Source of the DNA: JBNKHH01 sp050290245
Lineage (GTDB): Bacteria > Pseudomonadota > Alphaproteobacteria > Rhodobacterales > Rhodobacteraceae
DNA length: 7,723 nt
Direction: 5' to 3'
NCBI GenBank assembly: GCA_050290245.1
Contig: JBNKHH010000084.1
Span: 1-7,723 of the forward strand
Part shown: positions 1 to 5,291 of the stretch, piece by piece
How positions within the stretch are numbered: position 1 is the first letter of the stretch
Layout of the letters: every line of letters starts with the position of its first letter
Notes under the pieces: model-generated
What the model was told of the DNA's origin: nothing
Database searches by the model: none
The model's input: only the letters and a program-made list of their open reading frames with translations
Translations under genes and position numbers: made by a program

Positions 1-14
1 ATCGAGACCGCCCC

Positions 15-416
15 ATGATCGACCTCCTCCTCTCGCACATCCCCGCCGGTCTCATCCTCCTTGCCGGTCTCCTCTTGGCCACCTTCGGCGGCGGCCCCCT
101 GGTCGCCCGTATCGTCTCACGCTGGAGCGAGGAGTTCACAAACGACGGCCTCAAGAACGCCGGACGCCTGATCGGCATCCTTGAACGCGGCATCATCTTC
201 ATGCTCGTCCTCGCAGGACAGCCCGCCGGAATCGGATTCCTGATCGCCGCCAAATCGATCCTTCGGTTCGAAACCACCTCCCAGGATCAGAAAACCAGCG
301 AATACGTCATCGTCGGCACGCTCGCCTCCTTTGGCTGGGCCATGTTGATCAGTTTCGCCACAGATGCCCTGCTGCCCACCGTTCCACCCCTTGGAATCGG
401 CGCGCTTTCGCCCTAA
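15..416 (+). CDS. Small multi-pass membrane protein, similar to the C-terminal part of DUF3307 proteins
   Basis: The 133-residue product has three hydrophobic stretches: about residues 3-25, 51-80 and 97-118. It is probably an inner-membrane protein. The central block (LERG...LVLAGQPAGIGFLIAAKSILRF) followed by a YVIVGTLASFGWA segment is the pattern I recall from the C-terminal half of DUF3307 membrane proteins. No enzymatic motif is visible and the function is unknown. It ends 27 nt before the iron-sulfur carrier gene on the same strand, so the two are probably co-transcribed. The ATG at 15 is only a working start: there is no clear Shine-Dalgarno sequence, and the frame is open to the left edge, so the gene may begin upstream of the window. 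The coding status is fairly secure; the family link is from memory. Confidence 0.75.
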   Translation: MIDLLLSHIPAGLILLAGLLLATFGGGPLVARIVSRWSEEFTNDGLKNAGRLIGILERGIIFMLVLAGQPAGIGFLIAAKSILRFETTSQDQKTSEYVIVGTLASFGWAMLISFATDALLPTVPPLGIGALSP

Positions 417-443
417 ATTCAAAGGTGAAACACGAGGTCACCC

Positions 444-824
444 ATGTTTAGCATTCCCGGCAAGCAAGCCGTCACCATAACACCCGCCGCCGTCAACCAG
501 ATCGCGCGGCTGATGGAAAAGGACGGGCGCAAGGGCCTACGCATCGGCATCAAAAAGGGCGGATGCGCGGGGATGGAATACACCATGGATTTCGCCGACG
601 AGGTCGACCCGATGGACGAGGTTGTCGAACAGGACGGCGCGCGGGTGATGATCGCCCCGATGGCGCAGATGTTCCTCTTCGGCACCGAGATCGACTATGA
701 AACCTCGCTTCTCGAAAGCGGGTTCAAATTCCGCAACCCCAACGTCGAAGACGCCTGCGGCTGTGGGGAATCGATCAAGTTCAAGGATGTCGAGACGCTG
801 AGCGCCGAGCGCGAGGCCGACTGA
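444..824 (+). CDS. A-type iron-sulfur cluster carrier (IscA/SufA/ErpA family)
   Basis: This 126-residue protein has the A-type carrier signature: C41 in a GGCAGMEY context and the C-terminal pair C105-G-C107, giving C-x63-C-G-C. In this family the three cysteines hold a [2Fe-2S]/[4Fe-4S] cluster or iron and pass it to apo-enzymes in the cytoplasm. Family length is about 105-130 residues, so it is complete. The 18-residue acidic tail after CGCG is slightly longer than in E. coli IscA. GAGGT at 434-438 lies 5 nt before the ATG and supports this start. No other isc or suf gene is in the window, so I cannot choose between SufA, ErpA and IscA and give no symbol. It may be the end of a suf operon that extends to the left. 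Confidence 0.93.
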   Translation: MFSIPGKQAVTITPAAVNQIARLMEKDGRKGLRIGIKKGGCAGMEYTMDFADEVDPMDEVVEQDGARVMIAPMAQMFLFGTEIDYETSLLESGFKFRNPNVEDACGCGESIKFKDVETLSAEREAD

Positions 825-853
825 CCCCCTGAAATCGCCGGACGAATTGTCCC

Positions 854-870
854 GCCCCGCTCGCCGGGGC
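854..870 (+). terminator. GC-rich hairpin between the Fe-S carrier gene and tpiA (weak terminator or attenuator)
   Basis: GCCCCG (854-859) and CGGGGC (865-870) form a perfect 6-bp stem with a 5-nt loop, 30 nt after the carrier gene stop. The following bases (TTGACCTTGT) are only partly T-rich, so intrinsic termination would be leaky at best. The TTGACC immediately downstream could be a -35 box for tpiA, but no matching -10 is visible. Confidence 0.3.
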
Positions 871-916
871 TTGACCTTGTGCAGCGCCCCGGCCATCCCA
901 CTCGTCAGCGAACAAC

Positions 917-924
917 TGGGAGAG
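917..924 (+). promoter_or_regulatory. Ribosome binding site of tpiA
   Basis: The purine run GGGAGAG ends about 5 nt before the ATG at 930. This fixes the tpiA start at the conserved MRKLAAGNWKMNG amino terminus rather than at in-frame codons further upstream. Confidence 0.7.
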
Positions 925-929
925 ACCAC

Positions 930-1673
930 ATGCGCAAACTGGCCGCCGGCAACTGGAAAATGAATGGCACAAGCGACAGCCTGACCGAGATCGACGCCCT
1001 CGCCGACGCCTTCCCCGCGCCGGCCTGCGATGTGTTGATCTGCCCGCCTGCCACGCTTCTGTCGCGCCTCTCCGACCGCGCCTCTGGCACAAAGATCGCC
1101 ACAGGTGCCCAGGACTGCCACGCCAACACCTCGGGTGCTCACACCGGCGACATTTCCGCCGAGATGATCCTCGATGCGGGCGGCACCCACGTGATCCTTG
1201 GCCACTCGGAACGGCGCACCGACCACGCCGAAACCGACGCCATGGTTGCCGACAAGACAAAGGCCGCCTGGACCGCCGGGCTCATTGCCGTGGTCTGCGT
1301 CGGCGAAACCCTCGACCAACGCGAAGCGGGCAAGACCATCGACGTGGTCGGCGGCCAGCTCGCAGGCTCCCTCCCCGATGGCGTCACCGCCGCCAACACC
1401 GTGGTCGCCTATGAGCCCGTCTGGGCCATCGGCACCGGCAAGGTTCCGACGCTCGACGAAATCGCGGCCGTCCACGACGAAATCCGCGCCCGCCTGGTCG
1501 CGCGTTTCGGCGAGGACGCCAACGGCATCCGCCTCCTCTACGGCGGCTCGGTCAAACCGTCGAACGCCTCCGAGATCTTCGCGACTTCCAACGTCGACGG
1601 CGCCCTTGTCGGCGGCGCCTCTCTGAAAGCGTCCGACTTCGGCGGCATCATCTCGGCCCTCGAACAGGCCTGA
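930..1673 (+). CDS. tpiA: Triosephosphate isomerase
   Basis: A complete 247-residue TIM-barrel enzyme that interconverts dihydroxyacetone phosphate and glyceraldehyde 3-phosphate in glycolysis and gluconeogenesis. Catalytic residues are all present: N8 and K10 in GNWKMNG, electrophile H92 in LGHSERR, and base E162 in AYEPVWAIGTGK. The flexible loop 6 follows directly, and the phosphate-binding YGGSV is at 204-208. The length matches the family. It starts after a good ribosome binding site and ends just before two tandem hairpin terminators, so it closes its transcription unit. The preceding Fe-S carrier gene is 105 nt upstream on the same strand, so tpiA may have its own promoter, although I see no strong one. 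Confidence 0.98.
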   Translation: MRKLAAGNWKMNGTSDSLTEIDALADAFPAPACDVLICPPATLLSRLSDRASGTKIATGAQDCHANTSGAHTGDISAEMILDAGGTHVILGHSERRTDHAETDAMVADKTKAAWTAGLIAVVCVGETLDQREAGKTIDVVGGQLAGSLPDGVTAANTVVAYEPVWAIGTGKVPTLDEIAAVHDEIRARLVARFGEDANGIRLLYGGSVKPSNASEIFATSNVDGALVGGASLKASDFGGIISALEQA

Positions 1674-1681
1674 CTATCTGC

Positions 1682-1714
1682 GGACAATTCAAACCAAATT
1701 GTCCTTCTTCTTTT
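1682..1714 (+). terminator. First intrinsic terminator after tpiA
   Basis: GGACAATT (1682-1689) and AATTGTCC (1697-1704) form a perfect 8-bp stem with a 7-nt loop, followed by the pyrimidine tail TTCTTCTTTT (1705-1714). It begins 8 nt after the tpiA stop. The half-AT stem is weaker than the hairpin that follows. Confidence 0.7.
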
Positions 1715-1730
1715 CAGAAATCCTCAAAAC

Positions 1731-1755
1731 AAAAGGGGGCGATGCCCCCTTTTTT
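1731..1755. terminator. Bidirectional intrinsic terminator between tpiA and the alpha/beta hydrolase gene
   Basis: GGGGGC (1735-1740) and GCCCCC (1744-1749) form a stem with a 3-nt loop. The stem is flanked by AAAA on the left and six T on the right, so the A and T runs can extend it. Read on the - strand, the stem is followed by TTTTGTTTT. It can therefore stop tpiA transcripts from the left and the convergent hydrolase operon from the right, whose stop codon is at 1784. Confidence 0.88.
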
Positions 1756-1783
1756 ACCCGACTCCGGCAAGACCAGCCTTCGC

Positions 1784-2533
1784 TCACACGAACAGCCGCC
1801 CCTCCACCGCCTGCGCCAGTTCTTTCGGATGCGTCATGGGCAACATGTGCCCCGCGCCCTTGATACTGACCCACTCGGCATCCTTGATTCGGTCGCCGAT
1901 GGTCGAGATGATCTCGGCAATCACCGGATGGCTCTCGCCGCCATCGACAAAGGTTACAGGCATCTCCAACTCTTCCAGCCGCCCCGACGTCAAAAGGCGC
2001 GACCGATCTTCGAACAGCAACGTATCGCACTTTGGCATCAGGTGAATCCGCGCCATCATGTAGGCGCGCAATTCGCTCGGCAGGTCATTCCAGTCTTCTT
2101 TCGACCAGACCTTGTGAAACTCGCGAACCGCGGTCGCGTATTCGCCCGCCGCCGCCTTCCTGTTGAAAGACGTCAGATCGCGCCGGACCTTGTCGTATTC
2201 CCACCGTCCTTCGACGGCCGCAAAGAAAACCGGCTCGACCAGGACCAGCGACGAAACCCGATATGGGCGCTCGATCGCGATCCGCAGGGCCACCGCCGCT
2301 CCGAACGAGTGGCCTATCAGAGGCACCGGCTCGGATGGCATCTCGTCCAGCGCGATCTCGACCGCCTGGTCGGCGAAATCCCGGCTTTCGTCGTAATCCT
2401 CGGCCAAGCCGTGGCCGGGCAGCTCGATATTCAGCGGGGATACATCGCCACCCAGTTCAGACAGGAAGGGGCGCCAGTTCGAGGCACGCCCCAAACCGCA
2501 GTGAATCAGGGCAAGAGGTCGTTTTGCCGCCAT
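1784..2533 (-). CDS. Alpha/beta-fold hydrolase
   Basis: A 249-residue cytoplasmic protein without a signal peptide and with a full alpha/beta-hydrolase layout. The oxyanion-hole strand is HCGLG (11-15), ELPGHG (37-42) follows, the nucleophile elbow GHSFG (74-78) carries S76, the likely acid is D197 in FVDGGES, and the catalytic histidine is H229 in GAGHMLPMTHP. A helical cap of roughly 100 residues lies between the elbow and the acid. Substrate cannot be read from the sequence; esterase, lactonase and C-C hydrolase activities are all possible. It begins 2 nt after the stop of the upstream HCCA-isomerase-like gene (TGA-CG-ATG), so the two are almost certainly translated from one mRNA. The bidirectional terminator at 1731-1755 ends this operon. 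Confidence 0.93.
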   Translation of the reverse strand: MAAKRPLALIHCGLGRASNWRPFLSELGGDVSPLNIELPGHGLAEDYDESRDFADQAVEIALDEMPSEPVPLIGHSFGAAVALRIAIERPYRVSSLVLVEPVFFAAVEGRWEYDKVRRDLTSFNRKAAAGEYATAVREFHKVWSKEDWNDLPSELRAYMMARIHLMPKCDTLLFEDRSRLLTSGRLEELEMPVTFVDGGESHPVIAEIISTIGDRIKDAEWVSIKGAGHMLPMTHPKELAQAVEGRLFV

Positions 2534-2535
2534 CG

Positions 2536-3135
2536 TCAGAGCTGCCCCCCAAGATGCATCTCCAACTGCTCCAGCCGATCCTGCCCCCAGAACCGCGCTC
2601 CGTCATCGGTGATGAAGAACGGCACACCGAAAACCCCTGCGTTCACCGCCTCCTCAAGGTTGGCCTCATAAGCCTCGGCGCCGGACAACAACCCCGAATC
2701 CGACAGCGACGGATCGAACCCGTTCGCCTCCAGACAAGACTTGATGACCTCGTCATCGGCGATGTTTTTTTCCTCGGCCCAACAGGCCCGAGTTATCGAC
2801 GCGACAAGCCCTGCGAGATCACCGCCGCCCGCCTTCTGTGCCGCGATCAGTGCGTACGACGCCGGTGCGGGGTTGGCCGGGAAAAACGCAGGCTGCACAT
2901 TGACCGGCATCCCGGCCACCTTGGCGCAGCGCTCGATCTCGATCAGCCGGTATTCCTGCCGCGACGGGTGCCGCTGGCCCGGAGGAAGACCGCCGGTGCG
3001 CGCGAACAGCGCCATGACGTCCAGCGGTTTATAGGTGATTGTGGCGCCGTGCTTTTCGGCAACCTCGGCCGGACGGGTGCCAGCCAGGTAACAATTGGGC
3101 GAAATCACCGCCAAATAATAATCTATGTGAGGCAT
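2536..3135 (-). CDS. 2-hydroxychromene-2-carboxylate isomerase family protein (DsbA-like thioredoxin fold, kappa-class GST relative)
   Basis: The 199-residue product matches the HCCA isomerase/kappa GST family in length and motifs. The N-terminal strand is IDYYLAVISPNCYLAG, with S12 at the glutathione-interacting serine position. A helical insertion follows, then the thioredoxin cis-proline strand GVFGVPFF (167-174) and the family hallmark FWGQDRL (182-188). NahD-type members isomerise hydroxychromene carboxylate in naphthalene degradation, but no aromatic-degradation genes are nearby, so the actual substrate is open; glutathione-dependent chemistry is likely by family. The usual SPFT/SPYS is SPNC here, placing C15 three residues after S12. 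The start is the ATG at 3135-3133, with GAGG at 3143-3140 ahead of it; the frame is open upstream without a better start. It is the first gene of a coupled pair with the hydrolase. Confidence 0.92.
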   Translation of the reverse strand: MPHIDYYLAVISPNCYLAGTRPAEVAEKHGATITYKPLDVMALFARTGGLPPGQRHPSRQEYRLIEIERCAKVAGMPVNVQPAFFPANPAPASYALIAAQKAGGGDLAGLVASITRACWAEEKNIADDEVIKSCLEANGFDPSLSDSGLLSGAEAYEANLEEAVNAGVFGVPFFITDDGARFWGQDRLEQLEMHLGGQL

Positions 3136-3169
3136 TTGGCCTCGCTCCCCAGCATGTACAGTTTGCCTG

Positions 3170-3197
3170 ACCCTATGCGCGTGATAAGCGGTGTCAA
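3170..3197 (-). promoter_or_regulatory. Sigma-70-type promoter candidate for the isomerase-hydrolase operon
   Basis: On the - strand, a perfect TTGACA (3197-3192) is followed after 16 nt by TAGGGT (3175-3170), which keeps the T1, A2 and T6 of a -10 box. Transcription would begin near 3163, about 28 nt before the ATG at 3135. The region is shared with the divergent prs gene. This is a pattern call only. Confidence 0.45.
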
Positions 3198-3244
3198 CGC
3201 TACGAATCCGCAAGAGGTGCGGACAACAAAGGACAGTGCTTCTT

Positions 3245-4267
3245 ATGGCTCAGCTAGAAGAACCCAAGATCATCTCGGGCAATGCCAACCAGATGCTTGC
3301 CAAGGCGGTCGCGCGACGGATGTCGATGCACCGTGGCATGAACGTCGGCCTGGTGGACGCCCGCGTCGAAAGGTTCAACGACGGCGAGATTTTCGTCGAG
3401 GTCTTCGAGAACGTCCGTGGCGAGGATATGTTCATCCTCCAGTCGACGTCCAACCCGGCCAACGACAACCTGATGGAGCTATTGATCATGTCCGACGCGC
3501 TGCGCCGCTCATCGGCCCAGCGGATCACGGCCGTGGTCCCCTATTTCGGCTACGCCCGCCAGGACCGCCGCACCAAGGCCCGCACGCCGATCTCGGCCAA
3601 GCTGGTCGCCAACATGATGGTCTCGGCCGGTATCGAACGTGTCCTGACGATGGATTTGCACGCCGCGCAGATCCAGGGCTTTTTCGACATACCTGTTGAT
3701 AACCTCTATGCCTCGCCGATCTTCGCCCTCGATATCAAGCACGCCTTCAAGAAGACGCTCGACCAGGTCACCGTGGTCTCACCCGATGTCGGCGGCGTGG
3801 CCCGTGCCCGCGAACTTGCGCAGCGTATTGGCGCGCCGCTGTCGATCGTCGACAAGCGTCGCGAAAAGCCCGGCGAGGTCGCCGAGATGACTGTCATCGG
3901 CAACGTCAAGGACCGGGTCTGTATCGTGGTCGACGACATCGTCGACACCGCCGGCACGCTCTGCAAGGGCGCCGAGGTACTGATGGAGGCCGGCGCGAAA
4001 GAGGTTCACGCTTATATCTCGCACGGCGTTCTGTCAGGCCCAGCCATCGACCGGGTCACCAAGTCCGTCATGAAAAGCCTGGTCATCACCGACTCGATCC
4101 AGGCTACCGAAGCCACGAGCGCTGCCAAGAACATCCGCATCGTGCCGACCGCACCCATGTTCGCGCAAGCGATCCTGAATATCTGGCACGGCACATCGGT
4201 TTCCAGCCTCTTCGATCATGAAACGCTCGAACCGATTTACGACGGGATGTATTCCAACGCTTCATGA
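3245..4267 (+). CDS. prs: Ribose-phosphate pyrophosphokinase (PRPP synthase)
   Basis: A complete 340-residue class I PRPP synthase, which transfers pyrophosphate from ATP to ribose 5-phosphate to make PRPP for purine, pyrimidine, histidine, tryptophan and NAD synthesis. Visible motifs are FNDGEIFVEV (44-53), the ATP-binding PYFGYARQDRR (99-109), MDLHAAQIQGFF (136-147), PDVGGVARAR (180-189), the catalytic flexible-loop start DKRREKPGE (203-211), and the PRPP/ribose-phosphate loop VVDDIVDTAGTL (228-239). The length is slightly above that of E. coli Prs, because of the N-terminus and small insertions. The ATG at 3245 gives the conserved start; AAAGGA (3228-3233) precedes it by 11 nt, a rather long spacing. 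The gene is divergent from the isomerase operon. No clear intrinsic terminator follows its stop. Confidence 0.97.
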   Translation: MAQLEEPKIISGNANQMLAKAVARRMSMHRGMNVGLVDARVERFNDGEIFVEVFENVRGEDMFILQSTSNPANDNLMELLIMSDALRRSSAQRITAVVPYFGYARQDRRTKARTPISAKLVANMMVSAGIERVLTMDLHAAQIQGFFDIPVDNLYASPIFALDIKHAFKKTLDQVTVVSPDVGGVARARELAQRIGAPLSIVDKRREKPGEVAEMTVIGNVKDRVCIVVDDIVDTAGTLCKGAEVLMEAGAKEVHAYISHGVLSGPAIDRVTKSVMKSLVITDSIQATEATSAAKNIRIVPTAPMFAQAILNIWHGTSVSSLFDHETLEPIYDGMYSNAS

Positions 4268-4517
4268 CGCTGTACGGGGCCGGTTCACGAGCCCGCAAGC
4301 CCGTGGCCGCCCACGCTGATCGCTGCACCGCGTCGCAGAGGTTCGCTTTGCCCCGAACCCATCTCCGCAGACAGGAATCGGGCAGGCGCCGGCGTGTCGA
4401 CGAGATTCTAGACCCCACATTACAGCATAATTTCAATGCATTGAGCGGCAAAGTTGAGGCAAGAGGGCGCAGGCACAAGAACGCGCCATGTCTGCCGTCG
4501 CACCCCTTCGGCAAGGA
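4268..4517. other. Gene-poor interval after prs
   Basis: I see no convincing gene in these 250 nt. The + strand frame that opens at 4264 and overlaps the prs stop is arginine-rich, lacks a ribosome binding site and looks non-coding. The interval holds a 10-bp perfect palindrome, CAATGCATTG (4434-4443), preceded by CATAAT (4426-4431), a good -10 match without a recognisable -35. A small RNA or a decayed gene is possible, but neither is shown. Confidence 0.4.
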
Positions 4518-4637
4518 TCAGAGCATATTGACCGAGATGGCCGCCATTAGTCCGACGATCGCGGTCAACGCCAGAACATAATCGCCCGGCACGGCATCGG
4601 GCGAGCCTTGCAGCATCGCAATAAAGCGCTTTGTCAT
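4518..4637 (-). CDS. 39-residue single-span membrane peptide, Flp-pilin-like in layout
   Basis: This short frame encodes a basic amino end (MTKRFIAMLQGS), a hinge PDAVPGDY and then a hydrophobic run of about 18 residues (VLALTAIVGLMAAISVNM) to the end. That is the layout of Flp/type IVb pilin precursors, and the end resembles the LTAAIVGL segment of rhodobacterial Flp proteins. However, the conserved glutamate at +5 after the processing glycine is missing, and the protein is shorter than the usual 50-60 residues. It could equally be an unrelated small membrane peptide. The G-rich run at 4651-4646 and a GGA next to the ATG may serve ribosome binding. No tad genes are in the window. Coding status is uncertain because the frame is so short. 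Confidence 0.5.
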   Translation of the reverse strand: MTKRFIAMLQGSPDAVPGDYVLALTAIVGLMAAISVNML

Positions 4638-4716
4638 GGTTCCAGCCCCCCAGCTTGAACAGTGGGGCAACCATAGCCGCCCTACGCCACCACACCAGCC
4701 CCCGCGCAGGAAACAC

Positions 4717-4800
4717 TGCGTTGCACGTTGTTTTTCTGCATTTGCCTCTTGATTTTCTGCGTCTGCAAAGTAATATTGTTGCCAAAGCAACGCCAGTTGC
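4717..4800. repeat. Degenerate ~21-bp direct repeats with paired TGC triplets (operator-like)
   Basis: TGC triplets fall in pairs 2-4 nt apart: 4717/4722, 4737/4743, 4758/4764 and 4780, with its partner as GCA at 4787. Successive pairs are 20, 21 and 22 bp apart, so they face the same side of the helix. The first two units also share a T-rich spacer ending in TTTTC. The last unit is a perfect inverted repeat, GTTGC-CAAA-GCAAC (4778-4791), and GTTGC occurs again at 4796-4800. The array overlaps the promoter candidate upstream of maoC, as expected for a regulator-binding site. This interpretation is inference. Confidence 0.5.
4749..4776 (+). promoter_or_regulatory. Sigma-70-type promoter candidate for the maoC-like gene
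   Basis: TTGATT (4749-4754) and TAATAT (4771-4776) are separated by 16 nt and match the -35 and -10 consensus at four of six positions each. They lie in the most AT-rich part of the 4268-4826 gap. Predicted transcription start is about 4783, giving a leader of about 44 nt. Confidence 0.45.
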
Positions 4801-4813
4801 GTTCATTTATTGC

Positions 4814-4817
4814 GGAG
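4814..4817 (+). promoter_or_regulatory. Ribosome binding site deciding the maoC-like start
   Basis: GGAG lies 9 nt before the ATG at 4827 and 6 nt before an adjacent in-frame GTG at 4824. It supports a start here rather than the upstream TTG at 4728, which would add a cysteine-rich stretch not seen in the family. Confidence 0.6.
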
Positions 4818-4826
4818 CGAATCGTG

Positions 4827-5270
4827 ATGCTCGATAACCAGCCGCGTGGCACAATCGTCATCGAAGACCTTGAAATCGGTATGATCCGGTCCCTCCAGAA
4901 AGAGGTAACCGATTTGGATATCGAGCTTTTTGCTCAAATCTCGACCGACCGTAACCCGGTACATCTCGATGACGAATACGCAATGGACACGATCTTTGAA
5001 GGCCGCATCGCCCACGGAATGCTCACCGCCGGATTGGTCTCGGCGGTCATTGGCGAACAGCTTCCAGGCCACGGTACCGTCTACCTCGGTCAGTCGCTCA
5101 AATTCGTCGGTCCCGTGCGTCCCGGCGATGTGGTTACGGCCGAGGTCGAGGTTCTCGACATAGACTACTCCAAGCGCCGGGTCCGCCTTGACACGCGCTG
5201 CCTTGTTGACGGCAAGCCCGTTCTGAAAGGCGAAGCGACGGTCTTGGCTCCGTCGGGCAAGTTCGACTGA
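4827..5270 (+). CDS. MaoC-like dehydratase / (R)-specific enoyl-CoA hydratase
   Basis: A 147-residue single hot-dog-fold protein. The R-hydratase signature is intact: S39-x-D41-x-N-P-x-H46, with D41 and H46 as the catalytic pair (equivalent to D31 and H36 of Aeromonas PhaJ), then GRIAHGML (59-66). Family members hydrate trans-2-enoyl-CoA to (R)-3-hydroxyacyl-CoA in the cytoplasm; PhaJ members feed polyhydroxyalkanoate synthesis. A more general MaoC hydratase role in acyl-CoA metabolism fits as well, and no pha genes are present to decide. The start is set by GGAG at 4814; GTG at 4824 is an alternative that adds one residue. Upstream lie the phased TGC repeats and a promoter candidate. It converges with the lipoprotein pair across only 21 nt, with no visible terminator. 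Confidence 0.92.
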   Translation: MLDNQPRGTIVIEDLEIGMIRSLQKEVTDLDIELFAQISTDRNPVHLDDEYAMDTIFEGRIAHGMLTAGLVSAVIGEQLPGHGTVYLGQSLKFVGPVRPGDVVTAEVEVLDIDYSKRRVRLDTRCLVDGKPVLKGEATVLAPSGKFD

Positions 5271-5291
5271 TCCAGGAGCAACCCTAACGTC

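Noticed and set aside
871..899. Promoter for tpiA starting with TTGACC
   Set aside because: No -10-like hexamer lies 16-18 nt downstream; the region there is GC-rich.
537..1475. Long - strand open frame (312 codons) opposite the Fe-S carrier and tpiA genes
   Set aside because: It is the antisense shadow of two well-supported genes in GC-rich DNA, has no recognisable protein features and is low-complexity in composition.
2263..3699. Long + strand open frame (478 codons) crossing the isomerase-hydrolase operon and the start of prs
   Set aside because: It is antisense to two real genes and out of frame with prs. The arginine- and proline-rich translation is typical of shadow frames.
4268..4517. 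tRNA or other structured RNA gene in the gap after prs
   Set aside because: No T-loop, anticodon stem or CCA end could be assembled. The GGTTCACGAGCC stretch near 4280 lacks a partner arm.
4264..4581. + strand frame whose ATG overlaps the prs stop codon
   Set aside because: The ATGA overlap suggests coupling, but there is no ribosome binding site, the translation is arginine-rich without structure, and it runs over the 39-residue gene on the other strand.
4420..4806. - strand frame of 128 codons covering the post-prs gap
   Set aside because: Its composition is irregular, it has no good start, and it runs over the AT-rich promoter region of the maoC-like gene.
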